This document shows positions 8,204-18,656 of a DNA stretch of 64,000 bases, one piece after another. The DNA lies in assembly GCF_021554725.1 (NCBI RefSeq), contig NZ_JAIZDP010000002.1, positions 124,001-188,000 of the forward strand, given 5' to 3'. Source of the DNA: Sinomonas notoginsengisoli. Lineage in GTDB: Bacteria > Actinomycetota > Actinomycetes > Actinomycetales > Micrococcaceae. Below the pieces are notes generated by a model that was not told the DNA's origin, searched no databases, and worked only from the letters and a program-made list of their open reading frames with translations. Positions within the stretch are counted from its first letter, which is position 1. Each line of letters opens with the position of its first letter. The position numbers were made by a program, and so were the translations under genes.

Positions 8204-10234
8204 TCATGCATCGTCGTGCTGACCCTGTGCGTACTCCTGCTCGCCATGCGGGTGGTGAGCCTGCGCTACGTCAAGGGGCTCCTCGTGGCGGGCCTTCGAG
8301 GCCTCCTCACGGGCCTTGCGCTCGGCCTCCGTCTCGACCGGCGGGCGGTCCTGCACCGGCCGAGTCTCCTTGGAGAGCCAGATCTGCCGGAAGTCGCGCT
8401 TGCGCACGTCCGTGAAGATCTCGGCGATCTCCTTCTGGTTGAGCGTCTCGCGCTCCAGGAGTGCCGAGGCGAGGCGGTCGAGGACGTCACGGTTGTCGGT
8501 GAGGATGTCGTAGGCCTCGTCGTGCGCCTGGTCCATCAGCCGGCGCACCTCCTCGTCCACGACGTAGGCGACCTGGTCCGAGAAGTTGCGCTCGTGCGCG
8601 GCGTCGCGGCCCAGGAACGGCTCCCCGCCGCCCTGGCCGAGCTTCACTGCCCCCACGCGCTCGCTCATGCCGTACTGGGTGACCATCTTCCGGGCCGTTC
8701 CCGTGGCCTTCTCGATGTCGTTAGAGGCACCCGTGGACGGGTCGTGGAAGACGATCTCCTCGGCAACGCGGCCGCCCATCGCGTAGGCCAACTGGTCGAG
8801 GAGTTCGTTGCGGGTCACGGAGTACTTGTCCTCCTCCGGGACCACCATCGTGTAGCCGAGGGCGCGCCCGCGCGGAAGGATCGTGATCTTCGTGACGGGT
8901 GCCGAGTTGCGCAGCGCGGCGGCTACCAGGGCGTGGCCGCCCTCGTGGTAGGCGGTGATCTTGCGCTCGAGGTCCTTCATCACGCGGGAACGCTTCTGAG
9001 GACCCGCCATGACCCGGTCGATCGCCTCATCCAGTGCGCGGTCGTCGATGAGCTGGGCGTTCGAGCGGGCCGTGAGCAGGGCGGCCTCGTTCAGCACGTT
9101 CGCGAGGTCCGCACCGGTGTAGCCGGGGGTCTTCTTCGCCACGGCCCTCAGGTCCACGTTGGACGCCATGGGCTTGCCCTTGGCGTGGACGCTGAGGATC
9201 TGCTCGCGGCCCAGCAGGTCAGGGGCCTCGACAGGAATCTGGCGGTCAAACCGGCCAGGGCGCAGCAGCGCAGGGTCGAGGACGTCCGGTCGGTTGGTCG
9301 CGGCGATCAGGATGACGTTGGTCTTGACGTCGAAGCCGTCCATCTCGACGAGGAGCTGGTTGAGGGTCTGCTCGCGCTCGTCGTTGCCACCGCCGATGCC
9401 CGCCCCGCGGTGCCGCCCAACGGCGTCAATCTCGTCAACGAAGACGATCGCCGGGGCGTTGGCCTTGGCCTGCTCAAACAGGTCGCGGACACGGGAGGCG
9501 CCCACGCCGACGAACATCTCGACGAAATCGGAGCCGGAGATGGAGAAGAAGGGAACGCCGGCCTCGCCTGCGACGGCCCGCGCGAGGAGGGTCTTTCCGG
9601 TTCCAGGGGGGCCGTAGAGCAGAACGCCCTTCGGAATCTTCGCTCCAACGGCCTGGAACTTGCCCGGCTCCTGGAGGAACTCCTTGATCTCGTGGAGCTC
9701 CTCGACCGCCTCGTCGGCGCCCGCGACATCCGTGAAGGTCACCTGTGGCATGTCCTTGGTGATCATCTTGGCCCGGGACTTGCCGAACTTCATCACCTGG
9801 CTGCCGCCGCCCTGCATACGGGAGAGGAGGAACCAGAACAGGGCGCCGAGCAAGACCACAGGGATGAGCAGGGACAGCATCGAGCTGAACCAGTTGTTCT
9901 CCACCGGCTGGTCGGAGAAGCCCTGCGGGAGGCTGGCGTTGTTCACCGCCGTGATCACGTCACCGCCGCGCTGGGTGATGAAGTAGAACTGGACGTTCTT
10001 GCCCTTGTCCTGGCCATCGACCACGTAGTTGTCCTTGAGGACCAGGTCCACGCGCTCATCGCCGTTGAAGATCCTGGCTTGGGAGACCTTGTTGTCCTTG
10101 AGGAGCTGGAGCCCCACCGAGGTGTCCACGCGGGTGCTTCCGCCCGGCGCGAGCGTCCCGAAGGCCAGCAGCAGCAGGACAATCACGACGATGATCCAGA
10201 TGCCCGGACCCTTGACGAAGCTCTTGACTTTCAT
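8204..10234 (-). CDS. ftsH: ATP-dependent zinc metalloprotease FtsH
   Basis: Membrane-anchored AAA+ protease that degrades misfolded membrane proteins and regulatory proteins. Two transmembrane helices flank a periplasm-facing domain (about 10-28 and 119-138 counted from MKVKSF). Walker A GPPGTGKT is near 208-215, Walker B is IVFVDEID, and the zinc site HEGGH is near 430-434. The tail is charged and variable. I start at the ATG of [14 protein letters not shown], the usual beginning in relatives; an ATG 11 codons upstream (10267) is possible. Neither start has a strong ribosome site. Confidence 0.95.
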   Translation of the reverse strand: MKVKSFVKGPGIWIIVVIVLLLLAFGTLAPGGSTRVDTSVGLQLLKDNKVSQARIFNGDERVDLVLKDNYVVDGQDKGKNVQFYFITQRGGDVITAVNNASLPQGFSDQPVENNWFSSMLSLLIPVVLLGALFWFLLSRMQGGGSQVMKFGKSRAKMITKDMPQVTFTDVAGADEAVEELHEIKEFLQEPGKFQAVGAKIPKGVLLYGPPGTGKTLLARAVAGEAGVPFFSISGSDFVEMFVGVGASRVRDLFEQAKANAPAIVFVDEIDAVGRHRGAGIGGGNDEREQTLNQLLVEMDGFDVKTNVILIAATNRPDVLDPALLRPGRFDRQIPVEAPDLLGREQILSVHAKGKPMASNVDLRAVAKKTPGYTGADLANVLNEAALLTARSNAQLIDDRALDEAIDRVMAGPQKRSRVMKDLERKITAYHEGGHALVAAALRNSAPVTKITILPRGRALGYTMVVPEEDKYSVTRNELLDQLAYAMGGRVAEEIVFHDPSTGASNDIEKATGTARKMVTQYGMSERVGAVKLGQGGGEPFLGRDAAHERNFSDQVAYVVDEEVRRLMDQAHDEAYDILTDNRDVLDRLASALLERETLNQKEIAEIFTDVRKRDFRQIWLSKETRPVQDRPPVETEAERKAREEASKARHEEPLDVAQAHHPHGEQEYAQGQHDDA

Positions 10235-10448
10235 GAACTCGGGGTCAGGCCCCGTCCCTTCTCTCATGCACCGGTACCGTCACGCAGCGCCACTCGTGGC
10301 CACCAGCATGACACCGTTCGGAACCGTTCACGCACGGAACGGCGCAAAAGTTCCCCCGTCGGGAGAAGATCCCGCCGGGGTGCGCTCACGGCGAAACCCG
10401 GACCACGCGCCGTCGTCCGTCGCGGCCAAGGCTGGCGCGGCACCGCCT

Positions 10449-11000
10449 CTATTCGTAGACGTGGGGCGCGAGCGTGCCGACGAAGTCCAGGTTGCGGTAC
10501 TTCTCGGCGTAGTCGAGGCCGTAGCCCACCACGAACTCGTTGGGAATATCGAAGCCCACGTACTTGACATCGATCTTGACCTTCGCCGCACCCGGCTTCC
10601 GGAAGGCGGTGCAGATCTCCACGGACGCAGTGCCGCGGGACTCGAGGTTCGTCTTGAGCCACGAGAGCGTGAGGCCGGAGTCGATGATGTCCTCGACGAT
10701 GAGGACGTGCTTGCCCATGAGGTCGGTGTCAAGGTCCTTGAGGATCCGCACCACGCCCGAGGACTGTGTGCCCGAGCCATAGGAGGAGACCGCCATCCAG
10801 TCCATCGTCACGTGGGAGTGCAGGGCGCGGGCGAGATCCGCCATCACCATGACCGCGCCTTTGAGGACGCCAACGATCAGCAGGTCGCGGCCCTCGTAGT
10901 CACGATCGATCTCCGCGGCGAGCTCCGCGATGCGGTTCTGGATCTCCTCTTTGGACTTGAGGACGTGCTTGAGGTCTGACTGGACGTCGGTCGATTCCAC
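10449..11000 (-). CDS. hpt: Hypoxanthine phosphoribosyltransferase
   Basis: Salvages hypoxanthine/guanine with PRPP to IMP/GMP. 183 residues. The PRPP-binding loop VLIVEDIIDSGLT is at about 99-111, with VGVLKGAVMVMADLAR upstream and VGYGLDYAEKYRNLDFVG at the end. The GTG start has GGAG 6 nt upstream. It lies between tilS and ftsH, the typical order in Gram-positives. A spacer of about 200 bp to ftsH may hold an extra promoter. Confidence 0.95.
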   Translation of the reverse strand: MESTDVQSDLKHVLKSKEEIQNRIAELAAEIDRDYEGRDLLIVGVLKGAVMVMADLARALHSHVTMDWMAVSSYGSGTQSSGVVRILKDLDTDLMGKHVLIVEDIIDSGLTLSWLKTNLESRGTASVEICTAFRKPGAAKVKIDVKYVGFDIPNEFVVGYGLDYAEKYRNLDFVGTLAPHVYE

Positions 11001-11055
11001 CTACGGCTCCTGGGTTACGAGCATGTCTGCTGGGTCTTGGCGGGGCGCGGCTGGT

Positions 11056-12204
11056 TCAGCGGTGCGATACCAAGACTAGCCTCCCATAGGGCTCCGACCT
11101 TCTGGCGCCTTTCCGTCTCGGCTCCCGGTAGGCGCTCACCCGGCCCGGGACCTCGATCGGGCCCGCGGAACCGCGCCGGTCCAGGAGCCGCTCGACGGCC
11201 CCGAGCCGCTCGAAGGTGGGCTGGCCGCCCAGCTCGGTCACGGCCAACGAGAGGACTCTGCCGCGCAGGGCCGATGGGAGCGCCCGGAGGGAGTCGGCGT
11301 CCAGCACAACCCGACGGAGGACGGCGCCCTGCGGCCCGACCTCGGCGCCCTGCGGCCCGACCTCGGCAAGCGCCGTGTAGGCGCGCCGGGCCTCGTCGTC
11401 GAGGTAGTCCGCGTCTGCGCCCAGGAGTGAGGCGGTTCGGGCAAGGCCCTCCGCGACGCCCGGTCCGAGCTCCGCCTCGAGGAAGGGCATGATGGCGCTG
11501 CGCACCCGAGAACGCATGAACGTCGGGTCCTCGTTGGTGGGGTCGAACCACGGCTCGAGGCCCTCTGCGACGCATACATCGAGGGTGTCGGCGCGCCGCA
11601 GCCCCAGGAACGGGCGAACAAAACGGCCGCGCACTCTCCGCATGGCCCCGAGTGCGCGGGGCCCGGACCCACGTGCGAGGCCCAGGAGGACCTGCTCGGC
11701 CTGATCATCCAGGGTGTGGCCGAGCAGCACCGCGTCCGCACCCCGCTCCGTGGCCTCGGCGAGGAGCGCGGCGTGCCGTGCCGATCGGGCTGCGGCCTCT
11801 GGCCCCTCCCCCGCGAGCTGCACCTCGACTGCGACCACCCGCACCGGTTCCAGGCCCAGCTCGGCCAGCACACGCGCCGTAGTGCGCGCTACCTCGCCCG
11901 AGCCCTCCTGCAGCTGGTGGTCGACGACGACGGCCCCCGCCTCGAGCGGATGGCTCCCCCCTCCCGGTGCGGGGATCCGCCCGCGACGCGCGAAGTGCGC
12001 CACGGCCGCAGAAAGCGCGAGCGAATCGGGGCCGCCGGAGCAGGCGACCAGGATCCGGGACGGCCAGCCCGCCTCCTCGAGCGATGCCCTGACGGCGTTG
12101 CGGGCGCTGCCCACAGCCGGGTGCAGCCGTCGACGCGCGGGCGAAGCGGAATCACGGTCGGGGCCCGGCTCGAGACCCTCACCCGACGGTCCGGTTGGGC
12201 TCAC
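11056..12204 (-). CDS. tilS: tRNA(Ile)-lysidine synthetase
   Basis: Adds lysine to C34 of the minor tRNA-Ile so that it reads AUA. About 382 residues. The N-type ATP pyrophosphatase P-loop SGGPDS is at 56-61. LGHTLDDQAEQVLLGLARGSG and the C-terminal substrate-binding region follow. The GTG start overlaps the stop of the DUF2342 gene (GTGA). An exact tandem duplication of 21 bp inside the gene doubles the residues EVGPQGA. Confidence 0.93.
   Translation of the reverse strand: MSPTGPSGEGLEPGPDRDSASPARRRLHPAVGSARNAVRASLEEAGWPSRILVACSGGPDSLALSAAVAHFARRGRIPAPGGGSHPLEAGAVVVDHQLQEGSGEVARTTARVLAELGLEPVRVVAVEVQLAGEGPEAAARSARHAALLAEATERGADAVLLGHTLDDQAEQVLLGLARGSGPRALGAMRRVRGRFVRPFLGLRRADTLDVCVAEGLEPWFDPTNEDPTFMRSRVRSAIMPFLEAELGPGVAEGLARTASLLGADADYLDDEARRAYTALAEVGPQGAEVGPQGAVLRRVVLDADSLRALPSALRGRVLSLAVTELGGQPTFERLGAVERLLDRRGSAGPIEVPGRVSAYREPRRKGARRSEPYGRLVLVSHR
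11323..11364. repeat. Exact 21-bp tandem duplication inside tilS
   Basis: Two identical 21-nt copies (11323-11343 and 11344-11364) encode the heptapeptide EVGPQGA twice on the minus strand. The reading frame is kept. The identity of the copies suggests a recent slippage event. Confidence 0.9.
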
Positions 12205-13307
12205 AGCCCCATCCGGGCGATCCACGCGGCTGGATCGTGGATCTCCTCCTCGGTGGGCAGGTTCTCAGCGGCCTCCCATACGCGGTTGAACCCCTCCATG
12301 CCCACCGCTTCCACCACGTGGCGTACAAACTCCTGCCCGTCCGTGTACTGGCGCATCTTCGCCTCGATGCCGAGCAAGCGGCGGACGAACATCTCGATCG
12401 GGCCGCGGTTCTCGTTGCGGGCCTGGAAACGCTGGCGGATGGTCTTGACGCTCGGCACCACGGACGCGTCGACGGCATCCATGACCACGTTCGCGTGGCC
12501 CTCGAGGAGACTCATGACGGCGGTCAGGTGCGAGATCGCGGCCCGCTCCTCAGGATCCTGGAGCAGGTCCAGGATCGCGCCCTTGCTGGGAAGGTCCGAC
12601 GAGTCCGCGGTGCGGTCCCGCAGGGACTTCGCCGCCGCCGTCGCACGCTCCATGAGGCTGTCCATGTTGCCCACGAGGCTCTCGCTGAGCTTGCTGATCT
12701 GCTCGATCATGTGGCCCCGGAGCCAGGGCGCCGCGGCGAACTGGACCCGGTGGGTCTGCTCGTGCAGGCACACCCACATCCGGAAGTCCTCGGGGTCCAC
12801 CCCCAGCTCGCGCTCGACGTGGACGATGTTCGGCGCCACGAGCAGGAGCCGGCCTGCGGGAGGGAGCGTGGACCCCTCGGCGAGGGCCGCAAACGGCTCA
12901 TACTGACCCAGTACGCGACTCGCGAGGTATGCGAGGATCGCGCCGAGCTGCGTGCCAGTGATGGCGCCGCCCACCCGGGCCGCGGTTGGCGTCAGCTCGC
13001 TGGTCTTCTTCTCGACCAGCTTGGTCAGGACCGGCCCCATCATCACCTCGAACCCCTGGGCGTTCGCCTTGGCCCACGAGGCGCGGTCCACGATGAGGAG
13101 CTGGGAGTCGCGGAGGTCCTCGGCGACGGCGAGTCCCGTGATCCGGTGCACGTGCGGGACCGAGGCATCCGCAAGACGGCGCAGGCTCTCGACCACCTCC
13201 ATCGCGTCCGGCCGGCGCATCGCCGGCCCCGGAGGCGCAAGGCGTGCTGCCGTCGAGGCGGCGAGATCCCAGTTGATCAGTTGGCTGGCCATCTGCGGGG
13301 CATCCAT
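12201..13307 (-). CDS. Zinc-dependent metalloprotease-like protein (DUF2342)
   Basis: 368-residue protein of the actinobacterial DUF2342 family, sometimes called F420-biosynthesis-associated or zinc-dependent metalloprotease. A zinc motif HEQTH is at 182-186, within MWVCLHEQTHRVQFAA. LDVARL-type helical segments surround it, and LEGHANVVMDAVD further on may supply a third ligand. No signal peptide. It lies between dacB and tilS, as in many relatives. Substrate and role are not known. Confidence 0.87.
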   Translation of the reverse strand: MDAPQMASQLINWDLAASTAARLAPPGPAMRRPDAMEVVESLRRLADASVPHVHRITGLAVAEDLRDSQLLIVDRASWAKANAQGFEVMMGPVLTKLVEKKTSELTPTAARVGGAITGTQLGAILAYLASRVLGQYEPFAALAEGSTLPPAGRLLLVAPNIVHVERELGVDPEDFRMWVCLHEQTHRVQFAAAPWLRGHMIEQISKLSESLVGNMDSLMERATAAAKSLRDRTADSSDLPSKGAILDLLQDPEERAAISHLTAVMSLLEGHANVVMDAVDASVVPSVKTIRQRFQARNENRGPIEMFVRRLLGIEAKMRQYTDGQEFVRHVVEAVGMEGFNRVWEAAENLPTEEEIHDPAAWIARMGL

Positions 13308-13381
13308 CCCCCCATTCGATCACATCTGGGTGACAATCCGCTGCGCTGGGCGCCTCCCGGATCCCCTTTCGCCGCCGGCGA

Positions 13382-14881
13382 TCAGCTTCGGCACCCGCAT
13401 CCCGCGAGGGCAGCAACACCTGAATCTATGGCCGCAATGGCCCGCTGGCGGGCGGCCGGGTCCACGCCGTTCGCCACGAGGGAGAACACGAGCAGCCGCC
13501 CGTCCACGTCCACGAGGTACCCGCTCAGCGCGGCCACCGTGTTGAGAGTTCCGGTCTTGGCGCGCACCACGCCGGCCCCGGCAGAGGCCGTACCCCCGAA
13601 CCGGCGGGCGAGCGTGCCGTCGAGCGCGGCGACCGGGAGCCCATCGAGGGCCGCGCGCAGCCGAGAGTCCGCCCCGGAGGTCATCGCGCGGACCACGCCG
13701 GCGAGAGCCGCAGGGGTCACGCGGTCCGCGATCGCGAGGCCACAGGCGTCGACGAGTACGAGGCCGTCCGAGCTGCCGAGGATTCGGCCCGCGGTGGCCT
13801 TGAGCGCTGACACGGCGCCATCGTTGCTCGCCGCGCCGCCGGCCGCATGGGACGCGAGCCGGCCGAGGGCCTCAGCACCGTAGTTGTCCGATTCACGGAG
13901 GACGTAGCCGGTCTGCTCGGCGATCGTCGCGCTCTCAACGGACGCGAGCTCGGCTGCGTTCGCCGGTGCCGCGGCCCGCTCGACCCCGGCCGCGACCTTC
14001 ATGCCGGAGGCGGCGAGCGCCCTGGCCAGTTCAGCGCGGAAGGCCGTGGCCGCCTCCATCGCCGAGTCCCGAGGCCGTGCGCCGGCTGCCCCCGGTGCGG
14101 AGCGGCCGGCGTTGAGCGCAAGCGCATAGAGGGGCGCGATCTCGCCGGCCTCGACGTCCTCAGGCGCCCAGGCCGGGTTGAGGGACGGGCCGGTGAACAG
14201 GGTGTCGTCGAGGCGTACCGTGACCGTGCCGTGGTCCGCGGCAGGTGAGGGACTGGCGCCCGGTGAGCCCGCGGCGTCGTGCGTCCCCGCGAGCGCGGCG
14301 GCAGTCTCGGAGGCGAGCGTTGCCATCCCTGCGCGCCCCATGACGGCTCCAGGCTGCGAGGCGCCCGCACCGAGCATGACGTCGCCGCTGCCCACGAGCA
14401 CCACCGTCCCCGGATCGGCCCCGCGCACCACCCGGGTGCGCAGCGTCGCATCCGGACCGAGCGTGGTGAGCACCGCCGCCGCCGTGAGGAGCTTCAGGTT
14501 CGATGCGGGCACCTGCGGCTCGTCGCCGGACTTCGAGTAGAGCGTCTGGCCGGTCGCGCCGTCGAGCACCGCCGCGGCGATGCTCCCGCTGCCGGGCGTG
14601 AGCCGCTGGTTGAGTTCCCGCGCGAGCGCGGACGCCGCTGGGACGGGGGCGGAGTCGGAGAGGGGCGTCGCACCCCCAATGGTCGGGGCGGACGACGGCG
14701 CAGTGAGCCACGCGGGGACCGTCGCCGTGGGCGTCGGGTGTGGGAAGAGGGCCGCCCGTGTGGCCGTCGCCGTGCCGGAGGAGACCATGGCGACGGCGAC
14801 CAGCACGCACACCACAAAGGCGGATGCGATCAGCGCCCCCAGGCCCCCCACGGGCGTGCGGCGGCCGCGCTCGGGGGTCAT
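13382..14881 (-). CDS. dacB: D-alanyl-D-alanine carboxypeptidase/endopeptidase (PBP4 type)
   Basis: Class C low-molecular-weight penicillin-binding protein that trims peptidoglycan peptides outside the membrane. 499 residues. A cytoplasmic start (about 1-12) is followed by a signal-anchor helix ([20 protein letters not shown]) and a Pro/Ser-rich linker. The SxxK motif is SNLK (127-130), the SxN motif is SDN in [15 protein letters not shown], and KTG is in [18 protein letters not shown]. First gene of the long minus-strand operon; its promoter must lie in the 163-bp gap shared with divergent ppa. Confidence 0.94.
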   Translation of the reverse strand: MTPERGRRTPVGGLGALIASAFVVCVLVAVAMVSSGTATATRAALFPHPTPTATVPAWLTAPSSAPTIGGATPLSDSAPVPAASALARELNQRLTPGSGSIAAAVLDGATGQTLYSKSGDEPQVPASNLKLLTAAAVLTTLGPDATLRTRVVRGADPGTVVLVGSGDVMLGAGASQPGAVMGRAGMATLASETAAALAGTHDAAGSPGASPSPAADHGTVTVRLDDTLFTGPSLNPAWAPEDVEAGEIAPLYALALNAGRSAPGAAGARPRDSAMEAATAFRAELARALAASGMKVAAGVERAAAPANAAELASVESATIAEQTGYVLRESDNYGAEALGRLASHAAGGAASNDGAVSALKATAGRILGSSDGLVLVDACGLAIADRVTPAALAGVVRAMTSGADSRLRAALDGLPVAALDGTLARRFGGTASAGAGVVRAKTGTLNTVAALSGYLVDVDGRLLVFSLVANGVDPAARQRAIAAIDSGVAALAGCGCRS

Positions 14882-15044
14882 GGAGATCTCCGTCCTCGGG
14901 GTGTGGATGGCCTTGGCGCGGGGATCGAGGGCCCCCGGGGCAGATATCCTTCATGGTAGTCGCCGCCATAGCCCTGCCGTGCGCCGGGCCAGGCGGCCGC
15001 AGATTCGATGCCATCCCGCCCCGACGGGCCACGCAAGGAGCACT

Positions 15045-15533
15045 ATGAAGCACGATGTGACGATCGAGATCCCGCGCGGTTCGCGCGTCAAGTATGAGGT
15101 GGACCACGAGACGGGCCGCGTCCGCCTCGACCGCGTCCTCTTCACCTCGATGCAGTACCCCACCCACTACGGGTACTTCGAGAACACCCTCGGCGAGGAC
15201 GGCGACCCGCTCGACGCACTCGTCTGGTACCCGGACGTGGACCTCTTCCCCGGCATCGTCATGGAGGCCCGCCCGATCGCCATCTTCAACATGGAAGACG
15301 AGTCCGGCGGAGATGCCAAGCTCGTGTGCGTCCCGGCGGACAAGCGCTTCGACCACATCCAGGAGGCCTCTGACCTGGACGAGTGGCTCATCAAGGAGAT
15401 CGAGCACTTCTTCTCCCGGTACAAGGACCTCGAGCCGGGCAAGTGGGTCAAGCCCGCAGGCTGGGCCGACCGCGCAGCCGCCGAGACTGAGCTCGAGGCG
15501 TCCATCAAGCGCTTCGAGCAGCAGGGGCACTAG
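15045..15533 (+). CDS. ppa: Inorganic pyrophosphatase
   Basis: Soluble family I pyrophosphatase, hydrolysing PPi to phosphate. 162 residues. Motifs are [38 protein letters not shown] with the metal-binding Asp cluster, and the C-terminal [13 protein letters not shown]. The ATG has AAGGAG 4 nt upstream. Divergent from dacB; a strong hairpin follows it. Confidence 0.97.
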   Translation: MKHDVTIEIPRGSRVKYEVDHETGRVRLDRVLFTSMQYPTHYGYFENTLGEDGDPLDALVWYPDVDLFPGIVMEARPIAIFNMEDESGGDAKLVCVPADKRFDHIQEASDLDEWLIKEIEHFFSRYKDLEPGKWVKPAGWADRAAAETELEASIKRFEQQGH

Positions 15534-15570
15534 CAGGCACGCTCATCGAGGGTTTGGCCTTCATCGCTGA

Positions 15571-15611
15571 AGAAGTGGCTACTCGACGTGCGCCGTCGAG
15601 TGGCCACTTCT
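15571..15611. repeat. Long hairpin downstream of ppa (palindromic repeat family)
   Basis: Arms 15571-15587 and 15595-15611 form a 17-bp stem with one G-T pair around a 7-nt loop. The core GTCGAGTGGCCA is shared with the hairpin at 30681-30725. A third, partial copy follows at 15617-15633 (GTCGAGTGGCC then GCTTCC). It may end ppa transcription although there is no T-run. Confidence 0.8.
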
Positions 15612-15656
15612 CGTATGTCGAGTGGCCGCTTCCTGCCCCTCACACCGGCCCGCGGC

Positions 15657-15662
15657 TAGGCT
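15657..15662 (+). promoter_or_regulatory. Leaderless-type -10 element of the SatD-like gene
   Basis: TAGGCT lies 7 nt before the ATG at 15670. That is the spacing expected if transcription begins at the start codon. No Shine-Dalgarno sequence is seen. Confidence 0.55.
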
Positions 15663-15669
15663 GGCCGCC

Positions 15670-16299
15670 ATGTACACGGTCACGATCAACCAGCGCGACC
15701 GCGGCGGCGGGGACCGCGTGCCGGAACTCCTCCGGGCGCTGTCTCGGCTGCGCCCTGAGGTGCCGTTCGACCGGACCGTGGGCGACGAGGCCCAGGCAGT
15801 CTTCACCGCACCCGAGCCCGCGCTCGACGCCGCGCTGATCGCCCTCCGGCCGGACGCGTGCGGCGGGGTGCGCTGGAACGTGGGCATCGGCGTGGGGCCG
15901 CTCGAGGAGCCGCTCCCTCTCGGGGTGGGCGAGGTGCGCGGGCCGGGGCTCGTCTACTCGCGCAGCGCGGTTGAGCGCGCCCAGGGCACCGGCGAGGGGC
16001 CTGCGGTGGCCGTCGACGGCGCGGACCCGCGCCTCGCGCACGACGCCGAGGGCGTGCTTCGCCTGCTCGGCCTCGCCATCGTGAAGCGCACCGTCGCCGA
16101 ATGGCGGGTCCTGGACCTGCTGACCCCGGGCGTCCGCGGGCAGCAGAAGGCGGCAGCGGATGCTCTCGGCATTACCACCCAGGCGGTGTCCAAGGCGATC
16201 GCGAGGGCGCACTGGCCCGAGGAATGGGGCGCCCGGCCCGCGGCCGCAAGACTCCTGGGTCTCCTCGACGCGGCAGGCGACGGGTCACCGAGACGGTGA
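15670..16299 (+). CDS. SatD-like protein with C-terminal helix-turn-helix
   Basis: 209 residues. The N-terminal two thirds resemble SatD-family proteins: a GDEAQAVF motif, RWNVGIGVGPLEEPL, then GPGLVYSRSAVERAQ, in the order seen in nucleotide-cyclase-like SatD folds. The C-terminus holds a helix-turn-helix (QQKAAADALGITTQAVSKAIARA, about 163-185). It could sense a ligand and bind DNA, but no target is visible. It lies alone between ppa and a convergent HAD gene. The family assignment is moderate. Confidence 0.6.
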   Translation: MYTVTINQRDRGGGDRVPELLRALSRLRPEVPFDRTVGDEAQAVFTAPEPALDAALIALRPDACGGVRWNVGIGVGPLEEPLPLGVGEVRGPGLVYSRSAVERAQGTGEGPAVAVDGADPRLAHDAEGVLRLLGLAIVKRTVAEWRVLDLLTPGVRGQQKAAADALGITTQAVSKAIARAHWPEEWGARPAAARLLGLLDAAGDGSPRR

Positions 16300-16303
16300 T
16301 CGG

Positions 16304-16322
16304 GCGCCGTCGTGCGCGGCGC
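16304..16322. terminator. Small GC hairpin between convergent genes
   Basis: GCGCCG and CGGCGC (16304-16309, 16317-16322) flank a 7-nt loop in the 22-bp gap between two converging genes. There is no T-run, so a terminator role is only plausible. Confidence 0.35.
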
Positions 16323-17158
16323 TAGAGCAGCGAGCGGAGGATCGCGGCGGCGCCGTCTTCCTCGACCGATGCGGTGACCTCGTTCGCGGCGGCCTTGACC
16401 TCGTCCGGTGCCTGCCCCATGGCCACACCGCGGCCGGCCCACTGGAGCATCTCGATGTCGTTGCGGCCGTCGCCAATGCACACCGTGTCGGCGCGGTCCA
16501 CGTCGACCAGGCTGCGCACGTGCTCGAGGCCGCTGGCCTTGGTCACACCGTGGGCCGCGATGTCGAGCCACGCCGTCCAGCCGACCGAGTAGGTCACGCC
16601 CTGCAGGCCGATCGACTGCACAGCCTCACCGAACTCCTCGGCTGTGGCGTCGGTGGAGAAGACGACGAGTCGGACGGCCTCGGCCTCCAGCAGTTCCCTG
16701 AAGGGCACGCCCTTGGCCTCGACGCCGAAGCTCGCGTCCTGGAAACGCTCGGTGGAGAGGAAGTTGCCGTCGATGTCCTCGAGGGCATACTTCGCGTTGG
16801 GGAGCCGGTGGCGCAGGGCATCGAGCGCGGGCGCCGGATCGAACGAGCGGCGGTCGATCACCGTGTAGCCGCCGTTGGCCCCCGCGTGGATCTGGACGAC
16901 CACCCCGCCGTTGCTGCACACCGCGAAGCCGCGGTCAACCCCAAGGAGCTCGACGACGGGCAGGGTCGCCCCGAGGGAGCGGCCCGTGGCGACGACCACC
17001 TCGTGGCCGGCCCGCACCACGGCGGCGCCCACCTCACGGATGGCCGGGGACATATGGCCGTAGTGGTCGACGAGGGTCCCGTCCACATCGAGGCCGACAA
17101 GCTTGCGGTTCATGGTCTTCAGCTGGTCGTCGATGCCAGCATTCAGTGTTGTTGTCAT
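16322..17158 (-). CDS. HAD-superfamily phosphatase, Cof type
   Basis: About 278 residues. The HAD nucleophile motif is GLDVDGTLVD, followed by VATGRSLGATLP (motif II) and the C2B-type cap. The final motif IGDGRNDIEMLQWAGRGVAMGQAPDEVKAAA supplies Asp for Mg. Such enzymes dephosphorylate sugar phosphates or flavin/pyridoxal phosphates. The ATG at 17158 gives an N-terminus MTTTLNAGI; a second ATG at 17113, just before NRKLVGLDVDG, is equally credible. A substrate cannot be read from sequence. Confidence 0.88.
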   Translation of the reverse strand: MTTTLNAGIDDQLKTMNRKLVGLDVDGTLVDHYGHMSPAIREVGAAVVRAGHEVVVATGRSLGATLPVVELLGVDRGFAVCSNGGVVVQIHAGANGGYTVIDRRSFDPAPALDALRHRLPNAKYALEDIDGNFLSTERFQDASFGVEAKGVPFRELLEAEAVRLVVFSTDATAEEFGEAVQSIGLQGVTYSVGWTAWLDIAAHGVTKASGLEHVRSLVDVDRADTVCIGDGRNDIEMLQWAGRGVAMGQAPDEVKAAANEVTASVEEDGAAAILRSLL

Positions 17159-17268
17159 GGGTACTAGTGAAACATCCCCGCCTGCACGCCCCCTAGGACA
17201 GGCACCACATGGGAGTGAACACGCAATGAACACTCACGTGGTCGTGCGCCTTACCGACGACGGCCCGT

Positions 17269-18555
17269 CTACCGGACGGGGAGGACCTCGAGGCCGCCGA
17301 GGTACGGGCGCAGCGCCGCGGGGACGTTCACCGAGCCGTCCGCGTTCTGGTGGTGCTCGAGGATGGCCACGATCCAGCGGGTGGTCGCGAGGGTGCCGTT
17401 CAGGGTCGCGACCGCGCGCGTCCCGCGGGACGAGCCCTCGGCGTCGAGCACCCGCTCGCGGATGTTGAGGCGCCGGGCCTGGAAGCCCGTGCAGTTGGAG
17501 GTCGAGGTGAGCTCGCGGTAGCGGCCCTGAGTGGGGACCCAGGCCTCGCAGTCGAACTTGCGCGCCGCGCTCATGCCGAGGTCGCCCGCGGCGGTGTCGA
17601 TCACGCGGTAGGGCAGCTCCACCTTGGCCAGCATCTCCTCCTCCCACGCGAGCAGCCGTGCGTGCTCCGCCTCGGCCTCCTCCGGGTTGCAGTAGACGAA
17701 CATCTCGACCTTGTTGAACTGGTGCACGCGGATGATCCCGCGGGTGTCCTTGCCGTGCGAGCCGGCCTCGCGGCGGTAGCACGAGGACCACCCGGCGTAC
17801 CGGACCGGCCCGGCCGTGAGGTCGAGAATCTCGTCCGCGTGGTACCCGGCAAGGGCCACCTCGGACGTGCCCGTGAGGTAGAGGTCATCCTCGGCGAGGC
17901 GGTAGATCTCGGCGTCGTGCTTGACGTCGAAGCCCGTGCCCTGCATCGTCTCGGGACGCACGAGCGTGGGGGTGAGCATGGGGATGAAGCCGTTCTGGAT
18001 GGCCTGGTCCATCGCCATCTGCAGGAGCGCCAGCTCAAGCCGCGCCCCCACCCCGCGGAGGAAGTAGAACCGCGAGCCGGAGACCTTGGCGCCGCGCTCC
18101 ATGTCAATCGCCCCGAGGAGCTCGCCGATCTCGAGGTGGTCGCGCGGCTCGAAGCCCTCAGCCGCGAAGTCGCGCGGCGTTCCGACCGTCTTGACCACGG
18201 CGTAGTCGTCCTCGCCGCCGGCCGGGATGCCGTCGATGATGAGGTTGGGCACGACGCGCATGAGCTCGTCCATCTCGGCCTGCGCCTCATCGGCCGAGCC
18301 CTGGGCGGCTTTGACCTTCTGCGAAAGGTCCTTCACCTCGGCGAGCAGGGCCTGCTTCTCCTCGCCCTTGGCGGCGGCGACCTTCTTGCCGAACACATTC
18401 TGCTCGGCCCGGAGCGTCTCATACTCGGTCAGGGACGCACGACGCCGCGTATCGGCTGCGATGATCGAGTCCACCAGGGCTTCGTCCGCCCCGCGCGCCA
18501 GCTGGCTCGCACGGTACTTGTCGGGGTTCTCGGTAAGGTCCTTGACGTCGATCAC
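17269..18555 (-). CDS. serS: Seryl-tRNA synthetase
   Basis: Class II synthetase that charges tRNA-Ser. 428 residues. An N-terminal long coiled coil (about 30-100, [24 protein letters not shown] region) binds the tRNA arm. Motif 2 is around [28 protein letters not shown] and motif 3 is [15 protein letters not shown]. Starts with GTG. Monocistronic in appearance, divergent from the lipid-kinase-like gene. Confidence 0.96.
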   Translation of the reverse strand: MIDVKDLTENPDKYRASQLARGADEALVDSIIAADTRRRASLTEYETLRAEQNVFGKKVAAAKGEEKQALLAEVKDLSQKVKAAQGSADEAQAEMDELMRVVPNLIIDGIPAGGEDDYAVVKTVGTPRDFAAEGFEPRDHLEIGELLGAIDMERGAKVSGSRFYFLRGVGARLELALLQMAMDQAIQNGFIPMLTPTLVRPETMQGTGFDVKHDAEIYRLAEDDLYLTGTSEVALAGYHADEILDLTAGPVRYAGWSSCYRREAGSHGKDTRGIIRVHQFNKVEMFVYCNPEEAEAEHARLLAWEEEMLAKVELPYRVIDTAAGDLGMSAARKFDCEAWVPTQGRYRELTSTSNCTGFQARRLNIRERVLDAEGSSRGTRAVATLNGTLATTRWIVAILEHHQNADGSVNVPAALRPYLGGLEVLPVR

Positions 18556-18641
18556 GAGTCCAAGACTAACCGGACACCCTGCCGGGGCGGGACTCGGCAG
18601 GGTGGAGGCCGTAGGCGCCGGAAGGGGTGTGCGGGCCGGGT

Positions 18642-18647
18642 TAGAGT
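18642..18647 (+). promoter_or_regulatory. Probable -10 element of the DAG-kinase-like gene
   Basis: TAGAGT lies 9 nt before the ATG at 18657, leaving at most a 2-3 nt leader. No ribosome-binding site is visible. Confidence 0.4.
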
Positions 18648-18656
18648 GGGGACATC

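Noticed and set aside
8192-10567. Open frame of about 790 codons opposite ftsH
   Set aside because: Shadow of ftsH caused by high GC; the sequence has no domain and the minus frame carries all FtsH motifs. The same holds for the long frames opposite the acyl-CoA cluster.
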